A DNA stretch of 64,000 nt, taken from assembly GCA_965657215.1 (NCBI GenBank), contig CBFHNR010000010.1, positions 1-64,000 of the forward strand, in the 5' to 3' direction. Source of the stretch: JAHEJA01 sp965657215. Its GTDB lineage: Bacteria > Pseudomonadota > Alphaproteobacteria > Rhodobacterales > Rhodobacteraceae. Made by a program: the position numbers and the translations under genes. The notes beneath the pieces are model-generated. The model was not told the DNA's origin. It saw only the letters and a list, made by a program, of their open reading frames with translations, and made no database searches. Numbering within the stretch: the first letter of the stretch is position 1; each line of letters begins with the position of its first letter. Positions 1 through 8,286 of the stretch are shown here, piece by piece.

Positions 1-1
1 C

Positions 2-328
2 CATGAAGGTTACGATGAACCAGAAATCCTCCTAACTCAATTCAACAAATCTGTCCCAAAGGCGATGACGTTAGACATCAAGCGTTTAGAAGATCGTATT
101 GATCTTCGTTTAATGGCCATCGAGGATGCGATTTCGTCCCAATCGACAGAAGTAGAAAAAACAATCTTAGCCGCGTTAAAAGACGTCTCCGACCTTCGCG
201 CCGATATGCAGATGATGCAGGGGTTGTCCTTGGCCCAAAGCGGACATGATGCGCAAACCCTGATGGATGTTGCGCCTCTCAGTCAAGAAGAGGCAGAAGC
301 GGTTTTGAAGCTTCGTAAAGCGACGTAG
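2..328 (+). CDS. C-terminal part of an unrecognised protein, truncated by the window edge
   Basis: The frame is open from the first bases of the window to a TAG at 326-328, so this is the last 108 codons of a longer gene and not a small ORF starting at the ATG at 65. The visible part is charged and probably helical, with heptad-like spacing from about codon 25 to 75 that could form a coiled coil (segments LEDRIDLRLMAIED and KDVSDLRADMQ). I do not recognise a family. It converges with the Sel1-repeat gene only 3 nt away. No terminator is visible between them. Function unknown; the real start lies outside the window. Confidence 0.6.
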   Translation, partial: HEGYDEPEILLTQFNKSVPKAMTLDIKRLEDRIDLRLMAIEDAISSQSTEVEKTILAALKDVSDLRADMQMMQGLSLAQSGHDAQTLMDVAPLSQEEAEAVLKLRKAT

Positions 329-331
329 TTC

Positions 332-961
332 TTACAATTGCGCCTGAAGAACAGTGCAAATTTCATGCTGTTCAACATGTGTCTCACACCATAATCCCAG
401 CGTTGCACGGGCTTGCGTTTGAACATTGGATCGCTGTGTGGTGTCCAATTCAAACGCCACGGCTTCGCGAAAGGCCTTGGCATATTTGACATCCAATGCT
501 GCCGCAATTGTGAACCATTTATAGGCCATTTCAACATTGTGCTCTGGGTAGACTTCGTTGTGGTTACGACCCATGGCGAGGGCCGCTTCGGGATCAGCTT
601 GAAAAAACAGCTCACTATACGCCAATTCTAATTTGGCTCCGATGGTGTCGTTCACATCAGTTGGCAAACGCGTGTTTAAATAATCAACCAAAGTCACCGA
701 ACGTTTGATCCCAGAGAAACGCGCGCGCCATGCCCAGAGCAAGGCGGATTGATCATCCTGAAGCACGCCATCACCTTTGGCAAACATGACGGAAAGGTTA
801 AATTGCGTTTCACCGTGCCCCATGTTTGCCGCTGTTTGAAATTGGGCCACAGACTTGGAGCTTTGACCTTGGCTCAAAAGGTCTAACGCAGTCTCAAAGG
901 GTCCTGCGATAACAGGCGAGGACAGGATACATGAAAGAACAAGGGGGAGGAGGCTTTTCAT
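332..961 (-). CDS. secreted Sel1-like repeat protein
   Basis: A 209-residue protein with a Sec signal peptide at the N terminus (MKSLLPLVLSC followed by a small-residue cleavage region near AGP, residue 20). The mature part has helical repeats of the Sel1/TPR type: the stretch AANMGHGETQFNLSVMFAKGDGV around residues 44-66 matches the A-x-x-G-x-x-x-A-x-x-x-L-G-x-x-x-x-x-G pattern, and a second degenerate repeat lies near YKWFTIAAALDVKYAK. Such proteins act as periplasmic protein-protein scaffolds. The start sits 1 nt after the stop of the upstream gene on the same strand, with AGGAAA about 10 nt before the ATG, so the two are probably co-transcribed. The partner is unknown. Confidence 0.75.
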   Translation of the reverse strand: MKSLLPLVLSCILSSPVIAGPFETALDLLSQGQSSKSVAQFQTAANMGHGETQFNLSVMFAKGDGVLQDDQSALLWAWRARFSGIKRSVTLVDYLNTRLPTDVNDTIGAKLELAYSELFFQADPEAALAMGRNHNEVYPEHNVEMAYKWFTIAAALDVKYAKAFREAVAFELDTTQRSNVQTQARATLGLWCETHVEQHEICTVLQAQL

Positions 962-962
962 T

Positions 963-1364
963 TCATTTTCCTGCCATCATGACCAATTGAAGATACATGA
1001 GACGTTTTTTGCGGCCCAATTTGGAGACCTCATACACGACGACCTTTGGGCGGGTGACGCCCTCAGTTTCAAATTCTATATCGACGTTTTGAGGAAGGTG
1101 AACGGAATAGCTGGCCAAGACCTTTTTGGGATTTTCCATGAAAAGGATCATGAAATTCTTGTCTATCCAGCACCGCGCCAAAGCACGCCCGAGAATATCA
1201 GGTAGAAACTTGAGAACGGCTTCGCTTGAGTCAAAATGTGTCTCTTGGCGCACCAATTTAAAGTCTTTGGCTTTGGGAGACGCCGCTTTTGCAGGTTGCA
1301 CACGTGTCAGTGCGTCAAACATGCGCATAACGGGTATAAGCGGGTTTTTCATTGGTATCGCCAT
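963..1364 (-). CDS. small protein with an NHLP-like (nitrile-hydratase-type leader) segment
   Basis: A 133-residue protein with no signal peptide. Residues about 57-112 follow the nitrile hydratase alpha-subunit-like leader pattern: ALARCW, then D-x-x-F, then NPKKVL, then a hydrophobic-LP segment (VHLPQNV), then a beta-like stretch ending KVVVYE. In known NHLP precursors this leader precedes a short core peptide in ribosomal natural products, but related segments also occur as plain domains. The tail after it is only about 20 residues, basic and hydrophobic, with no run of Cys, Ser or Thr that would look like a core. No modifying enzyme is in view. It is followed after 1 nt by the Sel1 gene. 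The start codon is uncertain (ATG at 1364 or at codon 5); neither has a strong ribosome site. Confidence 0.6.
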   Translation of the reverse strand: MAIPMKNPLIPVMRMFDALTRVQPAKAASPKAKDFKLVRQETHFDSSEAVLKFLPDILGRALARCWIDKNFMILFMENPKKVLASYSVHLPQNVDIEFETEGVTRPKVVVYEVSKLGRKKRLMYLQLVMMAGK

Positions 1365-1441
1365 TAGAAGTCACATCACGGTTTGCCCCATCAAATTGAC
1401 AGAGCATCTTATGATTCTAAACGGCCTAGTCAGCTGAACTT

Positions 1442-3148
1442 TTAGCGATGGAGGGCTGGTGAAATGATTTCAAAGGCATTTACATCGATCATTCCGTGGT
1501 CCGTGATTTTAAGAGCTGGAATCACGGGAAGTGCGAGAAACGCCAGTTGCAAAAACGGCTCTTTCAGAGTGACACCCAAGGCTTGAGCCGCCTGTCGTAA
1601 TTCAATGAGTTGATGATGGACAAACTCATAGGGCTGATCTGACATTAATCCCGCTAAGGGAAGGGGCAATTCCGCTGTGACATGACCGTCTTCGACAACG
1701 ACAAAACCGCCGTGTAATTCGCTCAATCGCTCTGCGGCAATCAACATATCCTCATGCGAGATACCAACAACGGCGATGTTGTGATGATCATGGCAAACTG
1801 TGGTCGCTATAGCCCCCTTGCTCAGGCCAAATCCCCTAACAAAGCCAGTTGAAATATTGCCGTTTTTTCCATGCCGCTCAATCACGCTGATTTTTACCAA
1901 GTCACGCGCGACATCGGCATGTTTGTCGCCGTCTTTTGGGGCAATGTCATAGTGTAGATGCTCCGTGATAATCTTGCCCTCGATAATCCCAATCACATCC
2001 GTATGGTGTTGATTAGACGGGGTTTTAAAGCTTGAAATACTAAGGTCAGGTGCCATAACGCTGTTATAGCCAACGGGATCGATGAGGGTTCGATTGGCGA
2101 AGGCCGCATCCTGAACTCTACGCCCGGCGGCAAAGACCATCTGAGCATCACAGGCCTCAAGTGAGTTAATCACAACAATATCGGCGCGTTTTCCAGGACT
2201 GATATGACCGCGATCCTTAAGACCAAAGGCCTCTGCTGCCGATAGGCTCGCGGCGCGGTAAATATCCAAAGGGTCAACCCCATGTTTGATGGCCTCGCGG
2301 ATCATATAATCTAGATGCCCCTCTTCGGCGATATCCAAAGGATTGCGATCATCGGTACAGAGGCACATATAAGCCGACGTTCGCGGGGTGAGCAGGGGCA
2401 GCAATGCGTGCAAATCCTTGGACACGGACCCCTCACGGATTAGGACGCGCAAGCCCTTTTGTAGCTTTTCGCGCGCTTCCTCAAATGTCGTTGCCTCATG
2501 TTCGGTTCGAATGCCTGCTGCTATGTAACCATTCAAATCTTTGCCCAAAAGTTGGGGCGCATGCCCATCAATATGACGGTTTTCAAAGAGCGCCAATTTA
2601 TCCAAAACCTCAGGCGATTGGGCCAAGACGCCGGGGTAATTCATCACTTCGGCCAAGCCAGAGCATTGCGGATGATCCATCAAGGGGGCTAAGTCTTGGG
2701 CGAGGATGCGTGCGCCCGCGGTTTCCATATGGGTTGATGGGACACAGGAAGACAGTTGCACCCGAATATCCATCAATGTGTGCTGCGCGGCCTCAAGGAA
2801 ATAGGCGATCCCCTCGACACCAATCACATTTGCGATTTCATGGGGATCACATATTGCAGTGGTCACCCCCAACGGTGTGACGCAACGATCAAATTCATAT
2901 GGCGTCACCAATGAACTTTCGATATGGAGATGGGTATCAATAAATCCTGGAACCAATATTTTATCAGTCACATCAATAATTTGCGTGGCGTTATACATGT
3001 CGCCAATGCCAACGATAGTGTCCCCGCAAATGGCGACGTCCCCTGTTATAAAATCCCCTGTAATCACATCCAAGACCCGACCGCCTCTCAGAACAAGATC
3101 ACAGTCAATTTGACCTGAGCCTTGGGCAATTCTTTTGGCAATCGTCAT
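1442..3148 (-). CDS. ade: adenine deaminase
   Basis: Hydrolyses adenine to hypoxanthine and ammonia (purine salvage, cytosolic). The 568-residue length fits the bacterial Ade family of the amidohydrolase superfamily. Visible signs are the metal-binding HLHIE motif at about residues 73-77 inside VPGFIDTHLHIES, DPHEIANVIG near residue 101, GHAPQL near residue 195, and the C-terminal small beta domain typical of Ade (HDHHNIAVVG). It is not a guanine deaminase or dihydroorotase because the HDHHN block is Ade-specific. The gene is alone between the NHLP-like gene and asd. The product hypoxanthine is the substrate of the Hpt encoded at 50.2-50.7 kb. Confidence 0.93.
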   Translation of the reverse strand: MTIAKRIAQGSGQIDCDLVLRGGRVLDVITGDFITGDVAICGDTIVGIGDMYNATQIIDVTDKILVPGFIDTHLHIESSLVTPYEFDRCVTPLGVTTAICDPHEIANVIGVEGIAYFLEAAQHTLMDIRVQLSSCVPSTHMETAGARILAQDLAPLMDHPQCSGLAEVMNYPGVLAQSPEVLDKLALFENRHIDGHAPQLLGKDLNGYIAAGIRTEHEATTFEEAREKLQKGLRVLIREGSVSKDLHALLPLLTPRTSAYMCLCTDDRNPLDIAEEGHLDYMIREAIKHGVDPLDIYRAASLSAAEAFGLKDRGHISPGKRADIVVINSLEACDAQMVFAAGRRVQDAAFANRTLIDPVGYNSVMAPDLSISSFKTPSNQHHTDVIGIIEGKIITEHLHYDIAPKDGDKHADVARDLVKISVIERHGKNGNISTGFVRGFGLSKGAIATTVCHDHHNIAVVGISHEDMLIAAERLSELHGGFVVVEDGHVTAELPLPLAGLMSDQPYEFVHHQLIELRQAAQALGVTLKEPFLQLAFLALPVIPALKITDHGMIDVNAFEIISPALHR

Positions 3149-3260
3149 TGTGGGATCTCCTACGGTCGGTGGCAGGCGGAGGCGTGAAAGACCAAGCCGT
3201 CTGTGCTATTCTCAAATTTCACTTGTTCAAAATAGTCTGCGCTGAAATTTTGATTGTGGC

Positions 3261-3294
3261 AAATAAAAACCCCCGCATCCTGTGCGGGGGTTTT
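3261..3294 (-). terminator. rho-independent terminator of asd
   Basis: On the minus strand an 8-bp GC-rich stem (arms at 3283-3290 and 3270-3277, CCCCCGCA paired with TGCGGGGG) with a 5-nt loop is followed by a run of T (complement of 3265-3269). It lies 12 nt past the asd stop codon, so asd is separated from the downstream ade gene. Confidence 0.85.
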
Positions 3295-3305
3295 GCGCGG
3301 TAAAT

Positions 3306-4430
3306 TTAGTGCTCTGTCAGCAAGATATCCAACATGCGCCGCAGGGGTTCTGCGGCACCCCAAAGCAATTGGTCCCCAACCGTAAAGGCATTCAGGTATT
3401 CGTTGCCCAAATTCATTTTGCGCAAACGACCAACGGGAACGGTCAATGTTCCTGTGACCTTGGCGGGTGTCAGCTCTTGGGCCGTGATGTCGCGTTCATT
3501 TGGAATGACTTTGGACCAGGCGTTTGCTTCATCCAGCATTGCCTCAATCTCATCCATTGGGACATCTTTTTTGAGCTTGATCGTCAAGGCTTGACTATGA
3601 CAGCGCATCGCGCCGATACGCACACAGGTGCCATCAATCGGAATTGGATTATCGGATCGACCAAGGATTTTATTGGTCTCAACGACGGCTTTCCATTCCT
3701 CTTTGGACTGACCGTTTTCCAAGGCCACATCAATCCATGGGATCAAACTACCGCCCAAAGCGGCACCGAAATTTTCTGTTGGGAAATGGTCCGCGCGCAT
3801 TGTGTCCGTCACAATACGATCAATGTCCAAAATTGCAGAAGAGGCATCGGCCAGATGATCCGCAACGCTGTCTCGCAAAGCGCCCATTTGGTTAAGAAGC
3901 TCGCGCATATTGCGCGCACCCGCACCGGACGCGGCCTGATAGGTCATGGAGGTCGTCCATTCAACGAGATCATTTTGAAACAATCCGCCCAGACCCATCA
4001 ACATCAAGCTCACAGTACAGTTGCCGCCAACGAAATCCTTTTTGCCATTCGCCAAAGCCTGATCAATGATCGAACGGTTCACAGGGTCCAAAACGATTGT
4101 TGCCGCATCCTCCATGCGCAAGGCAGAGGCCGCATCAATCCAATAGCCATTCCAACCCGCCGCGCGCAGATCAAAGATAACGGATTTTGTGTAATCGCCC
4201 CCCTGACAGGTCACAATCGCATCCATGGCTTTCAAAGCATTGATATCATTTGCATCCTGAAGAGGCGCGGACCCAAAGCCCATGTCGGGCCCATCTTGGC
4301 CGACTTGAGAGGTCGTGAAAAACACCGCTTCGTCAATGTTTGCAAAATCATTTTCTGCGCGCATGCGATCCATCAATACAGATCCAACCATGCCACGCCA
4401 TCCAACAAAGCCTACGCGTTTGATTGCCAT
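3306..4430 (-). CDS. asd: aspartate-semialdehyde dehydrogenase, gamma-proteobacterial type
   Basis: Reduces aspartyl phosphate to aspartate semialdehyde with NADPH, the branch step to lysine, diaminopimelate, threonine and methionine. The 374-residue protein starts with a Rossmann motif (VGFVGWRGMVGSVL, residues 6-19) and carries the catalytic cysteine C138 in GGNCTVSLML, the QAASG block, and the C-terminal LKKDV and GAAEPLRRML signatures. Residue by residue it resembles the Escherichia coli enzyme much more than the roughly 340-residue ArgC-like Asd usual in alphaproteobacteria. A strong terminator follows. It is probably a single-gene transcript; guaA lies upstream on the same strand with a 65-nt gap. 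Confidence 0.95.
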   Translation of the reverse strand: MAIKRVGFVGWRGMVGSVLMDRMRAENDFANIDEAVFFTTSQVGQDGPDMGFGSAPLQDANDINALKAMDAIVTCQGGDYTKSVIFDLRAAGWNGYWIDAASALRMEDAATIVLDPVNRSIIDQALANGKKDFVGGNCTVSLMLMGLGGLFQNDLVEWTTSMTYQAASGAGARNMRELLNQMGALRDSVADHLADASSAILDIDRIVTDTMRADHFPTENFGAALGGSLIPWIDVALENGQSKEEWKAVVETNKILGRSDNPIPIDGTCVRIGAMRCHSQALTIKLKKDVPMDEIEAMLDEANAWSKVIPNERDITAQELTPAKVTGTLTVPVGRLRKMNLGNEYLNAFTVGDQLLWGAAEPLRRMLDILLTEH

Positions 4431-4495
4431 TTTTCCGTCTTCCTTACAAAGTTGGGGCGACAGTTTCCACTATCGCCCGAATGTCTTGATCAAGT

Positions 4496-6055
4496 TTATT
4501 CCCACTCAATCGTTCCGGGAGGTTTTGAGGTGATGTCATAGGTGACACGGTTGATCCCCTTGACCTCATTGATGATGCGCGTCGCCGTTTCACCTAGGAA
4601 CTCATGGGTGAAGGGATAGTAATCTGCGGTCATGCCATCCACAGAGGTCACCGCGCGCAAGGCGCAGGCGAAATCATAAGTGCGCCCATCGCCCATCACA
4701 CCGACCGTGCGCACAGGGAGGATGGCGACAAAGGCTTGCCAAATTTCGTCATAAAGGCCGTGTTTGCGGATTTGATCGATGTAAACCGCATCCGCTTTGC
4801 GCAGAATTTCGAGCTTTTCACGCGTGATTTCACCAGGGCAGCGAATGGCAAGACCAGGTCCAGGAAAGGGATGACGGCCAATAAAGCTATCGGGCAATCC
4901 CAGTTCACGACCTAAGGCGCGAACTTCGTCCTTGAACAATTCGCGCAGGGGTTCCACCAGCTTGAGGCCCATTTTTTCGGGCAATCCGCCGACGTTGTGA
5001 TGCGATTTGATGGTCACGGATGGACCACCGCTAAACGAGACGCTTTCAATCACATCTGGATAAAGCGTGCCTTGGGCCAAGAATTCCGCACCTTCAATTT
5101 GGTTGGCGTATTTCTGGAACACGTCAATAAACAATCGCCCAATGATTTTGCGTTTGGTTTCGGGATCTGATTGACCATCTAGCTCGCCAAGGAACAAATC
5201 GCTCTCATCCGCGTGGATGAGGGGAATATTATAGTTGTCGCGGAACATTGCGACGACTTCTTCCGCTTCTCCTTGGCGCAAAAGACCATGATCGACAAAC
5301 ACACATGTCAATTGATCCCCGATGGCTTCGTGGATCAAAACGGCCGCAACCGAGCTATCGACACCACCTGAGAGACCACAGATAACTTGTTTATCGCCGA
5401 CTTGGTCGCGGATGGCGGCAATGGCTTGTTCGCGGTAGGCGCCCATCGTCCAATCCCCGTCAAACCCTGCTAAGCGCACAAAGTTTTCATAAAACTTGGC
5501 GCCATTTGGGGTGTGATGGACCTCTGGGTGAAACTGAACGGCGTAGAAGTGACATGATGTATCCGCAGTAATGGCGTAAGGCGCGTTTGGAGATGTGCCA
5601 TAGACCTCAAATCCAGGGGCAATTTCGCTCACATGATCGCCATGGCTCATCCAGACTTGTTCGTCGCCATCCTTGAACCAGCCATCTAAAATTGAGAGCG
5701 TGTTTTGAGGGGTCACAAAGGCCCGACCGAATTCGGCTGTTCCATGACCGCTTTCGACGCGTCCACCCAATTGATGCATCATGACCTGTTGACCATAGCA
5801 AATGCCCAAAATCGGAACACCAAGGTCAAAAACACGGGCCGGTGCGCGTGGGCTGCCCTTGCGGGTAACGCTATCTGGACCACCGGACAAAATAACCGCT
5901 TTGGGCGCAAATGCGTCCAAAAAGCTGTCGGTTACATTCTGATAGGGATGGATTTCGCAATAGACATTCAATTCCCGCAAACGACGCGCAATGAGCTGCG
6001 TCACTTGGCTTCCAAAGTCTATGATTAAAAGGCGGTCATGTGTGTGTTTTTCCAT
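4496..6055 (-). CDS. guaA: GMP synthase (glutamine-hydrolysing)
   Basis: Converts XMP to GMP using ATP and glutamine. The N-terminal class I glutamine amidotransferase domain shows GICYGQQ with the nucleophilic Cys and the HPEVHH block. The ATP-pyrophosphatase domain shows the SGGVDSSV PP-loop, and the C-terminal dimerisation domain ends in the family-typical PPGTIEWE. I start at the ATG at 6053-6055 (MEKHTHDRLL), which gives 519 residues, the usual length, with GAGG about 6 nt upstream. An in-frame ATG 23 codons earlier would add a leader foreign to the family. Cytosolic, probably a dimer. Confidence 0.96.
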   Translation of the reverse strand: MEKHTHDRLLIIDFGSQVTQLIARRLRELNVYCEIHPYQNVTDSFLDAFAPKAVILSGGPDSVTRKGSPRAPARVFDLGVPILGICYGQQVMMHQLGGRVESGHGTAEFGRAFVTPQNTLSILDGWFKDGDEQVWMSHGDHVSEIAPGFEVYGTSPNAPYAITADTSCHFYAVQFHPEVHHTPNGAKFYENFVRLAGFDGDWTMGAYREQAIAAIRDQVGDKQVICGLSGGVDSSVAAVLIHEAIGDQLTCVFVDHGLLRQGEAEEVVAMFRDNYNIPLIHADESDLFLGELDGQSDPETKRKIIGRLFIDVFQKYANQIEGAEFLAQGTLYPDVIESVSFSGGPSVTIKSHHNVGGLPEKMGLKLVEPLRELFKDEVRALGRELGLPDSFIGRHPFPGPGLAIRCPGEITREKLEILRKADAVYIDQIRKHGLYDEIWQAFVAILPVRTVGVMGDGRTYDFACALRAVTSVDGMTADYYPFTHEFLGETATRIINEVKGINRVTYDITSKPPGTIEWE

Positions 6056-6204
6056 GCTCTGCCTCGTATATGTCAGACGGAAGTGTTGCAAGTCCCTTGG
6101 CTCTTGGTGCATGTGTTTTTTCATCCAAATTGGGCAAAAAAAAACGACATGTCGCTTTCCTGCGTAAAAGGCCGTTAATTTCCCGTGACACTTTAGACCT
6201 ATCC

Positions 6205-6228
6205 GCTAAGTGCTGTGCAACACTTAGC
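6205..6228 (+). promoter_or_regulatory. 8-bp inverted repeat in the leader of the mttB-like gene
   Basis: GCTAAGTG at 6205-6212 and CACTTAGC at 6221-6228 form a perfect inverted repeat with an 8-nt spacer, ending 27 nt before the start codon. There is no T-run, so it is more like an operator or a leader hairpin than a terminator. The regulator is unknown. Confidence 0.4.
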
Positions 6229-6255
6229 CTAAACGCTTTTACGAAAGGGTAGCGC

Positions 6256-7803
6256 ATGACCGAGACAGCAACACGTTCCAGACGAGCCCGTGGCGGCGGC
6301 GGCGCAGCCCGTCGTGCAGAGCGCAATACCGTCAGCTTTGACACAGCAAAATATATTGAGCGCAATATCCCGAATTTCGAAATTCTGACCGAAGAAGCGT
6401 TAGAAATCATCGAGGCGAACGCGGACACGATCCTCGAAGAAGTCGGTGTCAATTTTGTGAATAACCCGGCTGCGCTTGAGCTTTGGCGCGAGGCAGGGGC
6501 GGATGTGGATGGCGAACGCGTGCGCATTCCGCGTGGATTGGCGCGTCAGCTCTGTTCAACAGCGCCGAGCAGTTTCACGCAACATGCCCGTAATCCAGAG
6601 CGTAATGTTGTCATGGGTGGCAAAAACTTGGTCTTGGCCCCAGTCTACGGACCACCTTTTGTCCGCGATATGGATGGCGGCCGTCGCTACGCCACCATGG
6701 AAGATTTCCAGAATTTTGTGAAATTGGGCTATATGTCCAAATGGTTGCACCACTCTGGTGGCACAGTCTGCGAACCAACGGATGTTCCTGTGAACAAGCG
6801 TCACTTGGACATGATGTTGGCGCATATGACTTTGACGGATAAACCGTTCATGGGCTCCGTCACAGAACCAAGTCGCGCCCAAGACAGCGTTGATATGTGT
6901 AAAATCCTCTTTGGCGATGACTTTATCCAGCAAAACACTGTGATGACGTCTTTGACCAATGTGAACTCTCCGATGACCTTTGACGATGTCATGATGGGGG
7001 CCTTGGAAGTCTTTGCCAAAAACAATCAGGCTTGTATCGTGTCGCCCTTTATCGTGGGTGGGGCTATGGCGCCCGTGTCCGTTGCGGGCACTTTGACTCA
7101 AGTTTTGGCCGAAGTGATGGCAGGGATCGCCTATTCCCAATTGGTTCGCAAAGGCGCGCCAGTCATCTTTGGTGCCTTTGTGACATCGATTGACATGAAT
7201 TCAGGGGCTCCGACATTTGGAACACCTGAGGCCACACAAATTCTAACGGGTGCGGGGCAATTGGCGCGTCGTATGAATTTACCTTTCCGCTCTGGCGGTG
7301 GGTTGTGCGGATCTAAATTACCCGATGCGCAAGCGGCCTATGAAACGGCCAATACGCTGAATGCAGCCTTGTTGGGTGGGGTGAACTTTATGTTGCACGC
7401 CTGTGGTTGGCTCGAGGGGGGATTGGTGTCCTCTTATGAAAAATTTGTCATGGACGCGGATCAGCTCGGTATTCTTCACCAAATGGCGCGCGGTGTCCAA
7501 GTGGATGAAAACGCCCAAGCGATGGATGCCATTCGCGAAGTGGGCCCAGGTGGGCATTACCTTGGTTGCGCACATACGCAATCAAACTTTAAGGATGCGT
7601 TCTGGCGTAGTGATCTATTGGATTACAAACCCTTTGAAACATGGCACGAAGAGGGGGCACGTGACACAATGACATTGGCGTCGGCGCGCGTGAAAAAGAT
7701 GTTGGGTGATTACCAAAAACCCTCAATCGATCCTGCGATCGAAGAGGCGTTAAATGCCTATGTCACCAACAAAAAAGCATCTATGCCAGACTCGTTTATT
7801 TGA
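6256..7803 (+). CDS. trimethylamine methyltransferase (MttB) family protein, non-pyrrolysine
   Basis: A 515-residue member of the MttB superfamily, enzymes that move a methyl group from a methylated amine or quaternary amine to a corrinoid protein. Family features include the N-terminal EEALEIIEANADTILEEVGV segment, RIPRGL, the glycine-rich GGAMAPVSVAGTL block and SSYEKFVMDADQLG near the C terminus. The frame runs without an internal amber codon, so the pyrrolysine of true MttB is absent; characterised non-Pyl members demethylate glycine betaine, proline betaine, carnitine or butyrobetaine. The exact substrate is not readable. The first 20 residues are Arg/Gly-rich (RSRRARGGGG). No corrinoid protein gene is adjacent; the folate-side partners are probably at 37.2-39.5 kb. 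An inverted repeat precedes the gene. Confidence 0.85.
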   Translation: MTETATRSRRARGGGGAARRAERNTVSFDTAKYIERNIPNFEILTEEALEIIEANADTILEEVGVNFVNNPAALELWREAGADVDGERVRIPRGLARQLCSTAPSSFTQHARNPERNVVMGGKNLVLAPVYGPPFVRDMDGGRRYATMEDFQNFVKLGYMSKWLHHSGGTVCEPTDVPVNKRHLDMMLAHMTLTDKPFMGSVTEPSRAQDSVDMCKILFGDDFIQQNTVMTSLTNVNSPMTFDDVMMGALEVFAKNNQACIVSPFIVGGAMAPVSVAGTLTQVLAEVMAGIAYSQLVRKGAPVIFGAFVTSIDMNSGAPTFGTPEATQILTGAGQLARRMNLPFRSGGGLCGSKLPDAQAAYETANTLNAALLGGVNFMLHACGWLEGGLVSSYEKFVMDADQLGILHQMARGVQVDENAQAMDAIREVGPGGHYLGCAHTQSNFKDAFWRSDLLDYKPFETWHEEGARDTMTLASARVKKMLGDYQKPSIDPAIEEALNAYVTNKKASMPDSFI

Positions 7804-7804
7804 C

Positions 7805-8095
7805 CTAGGATGTAAGTGAGGCGCGATATGCACGCGCCTCGCAAATCAGGGCAATGAGAACGTCAATATGAAATTGAACGGAATAGGACGCATCTGTGGT
7901 GCGTCTTTTTTCATTTGTTGCGGCCTCCAAATCGATGAGCTCTGTGAGGATATGCTCAAAGTCATCTGGGGCGGAATATCCCATAATTCGGGATAAATGA
8001 AACGAGCGTCGATAAAATTCTGCCCCCAAGCGGGCTGTGCGCATCAATAGCTTTGGTCGTTTAATCGTTTCTAATTCATCAACAATCCAAGTCAT
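7805..8095 (-). CDS. DUF6477 family protein
   Basis: A 96-residue protein that I recognise as DUF6477, a small helical family largely confined to Rhodobacterales and commonly encoded beside the DUF6456/GafA gene. Conserved blocks are KRPKLLMRTARLGAEFYRR and the C-terminal SVQFHIDVLIALICEAR. Function is unknown. It is divergent from gafA, sharing a 190-nt upstream region, and converges with the mttB-like gene with only 1 nt between the stop codons. The gafA neighbourhood suggests, but does not show, a link to the same regulatory process. Confidence 0.7.
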   Translation of the reverse strand: MTWIVDELETIKRPKLLMRTARLGAEFYRRSFHLSRIMGYSAPDDFEHILTELIDLEAATNEKRRTTDASYSVQFHIDVLIALICEARAYRASLTS

Positions 8096-8222
8096 TTTCG
8101 GTCTCCTGTTTTGGGTATTTGTCCAAAAGAGGGCGAAATTGTTGCGAGACCGTTGTGGCTCCGCGCGTTGCGCGATGAGATTGTCAAGATTTGGGAAACA
8201 ATTTGGGTTTCAGTAATCAATC

Positions 8223-8238
8223 TTAACAAATCGGTAAT
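8223..8238 (+). promoter_or_regulatory. CtrA-like binding site upstream of gafA
   Basis: TTAA at 8223-8226, seven bases, then GTAAT at 8234-8238. This is the alphaproteobacterial CtrA full site TTAA-N7-TTAAC with changes only in the second half. It ends 48 nt before the gafA start. The same variant, TTAA-N7-GTAAC, also lies upstream of ctrA itself in this window. Confidence 0.5.
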
Positions 8239-8286
8239 TTGTACAACTTTAAGATGTATTTTGATTTGAAGACCCGGGGGAGCACA

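Noticed and set aside
3160..3363. 67-codon minus-strand frame between ade and asd
   Set aside because: It contains the asd terminator and overlaps the asd 3' end; no ribosome site or family resemblance.
3282..4541. 419-codon plus-strand open frame opposite asd
   Set aside because: It lies fully antisense to a clear asd gene, has a Cys/His/Gln-rich low-sense composition with no family signature, and includes the asd terminator. It is a shadow of asd codon bias.
7818..7840. GAGGCGCG/CGCGCCTC hairpin as terminator of the mttB-like gene
   Set aside because: It lies inside the coding end of the DUF6477 gene and has no T-run; it may be codon-driven.
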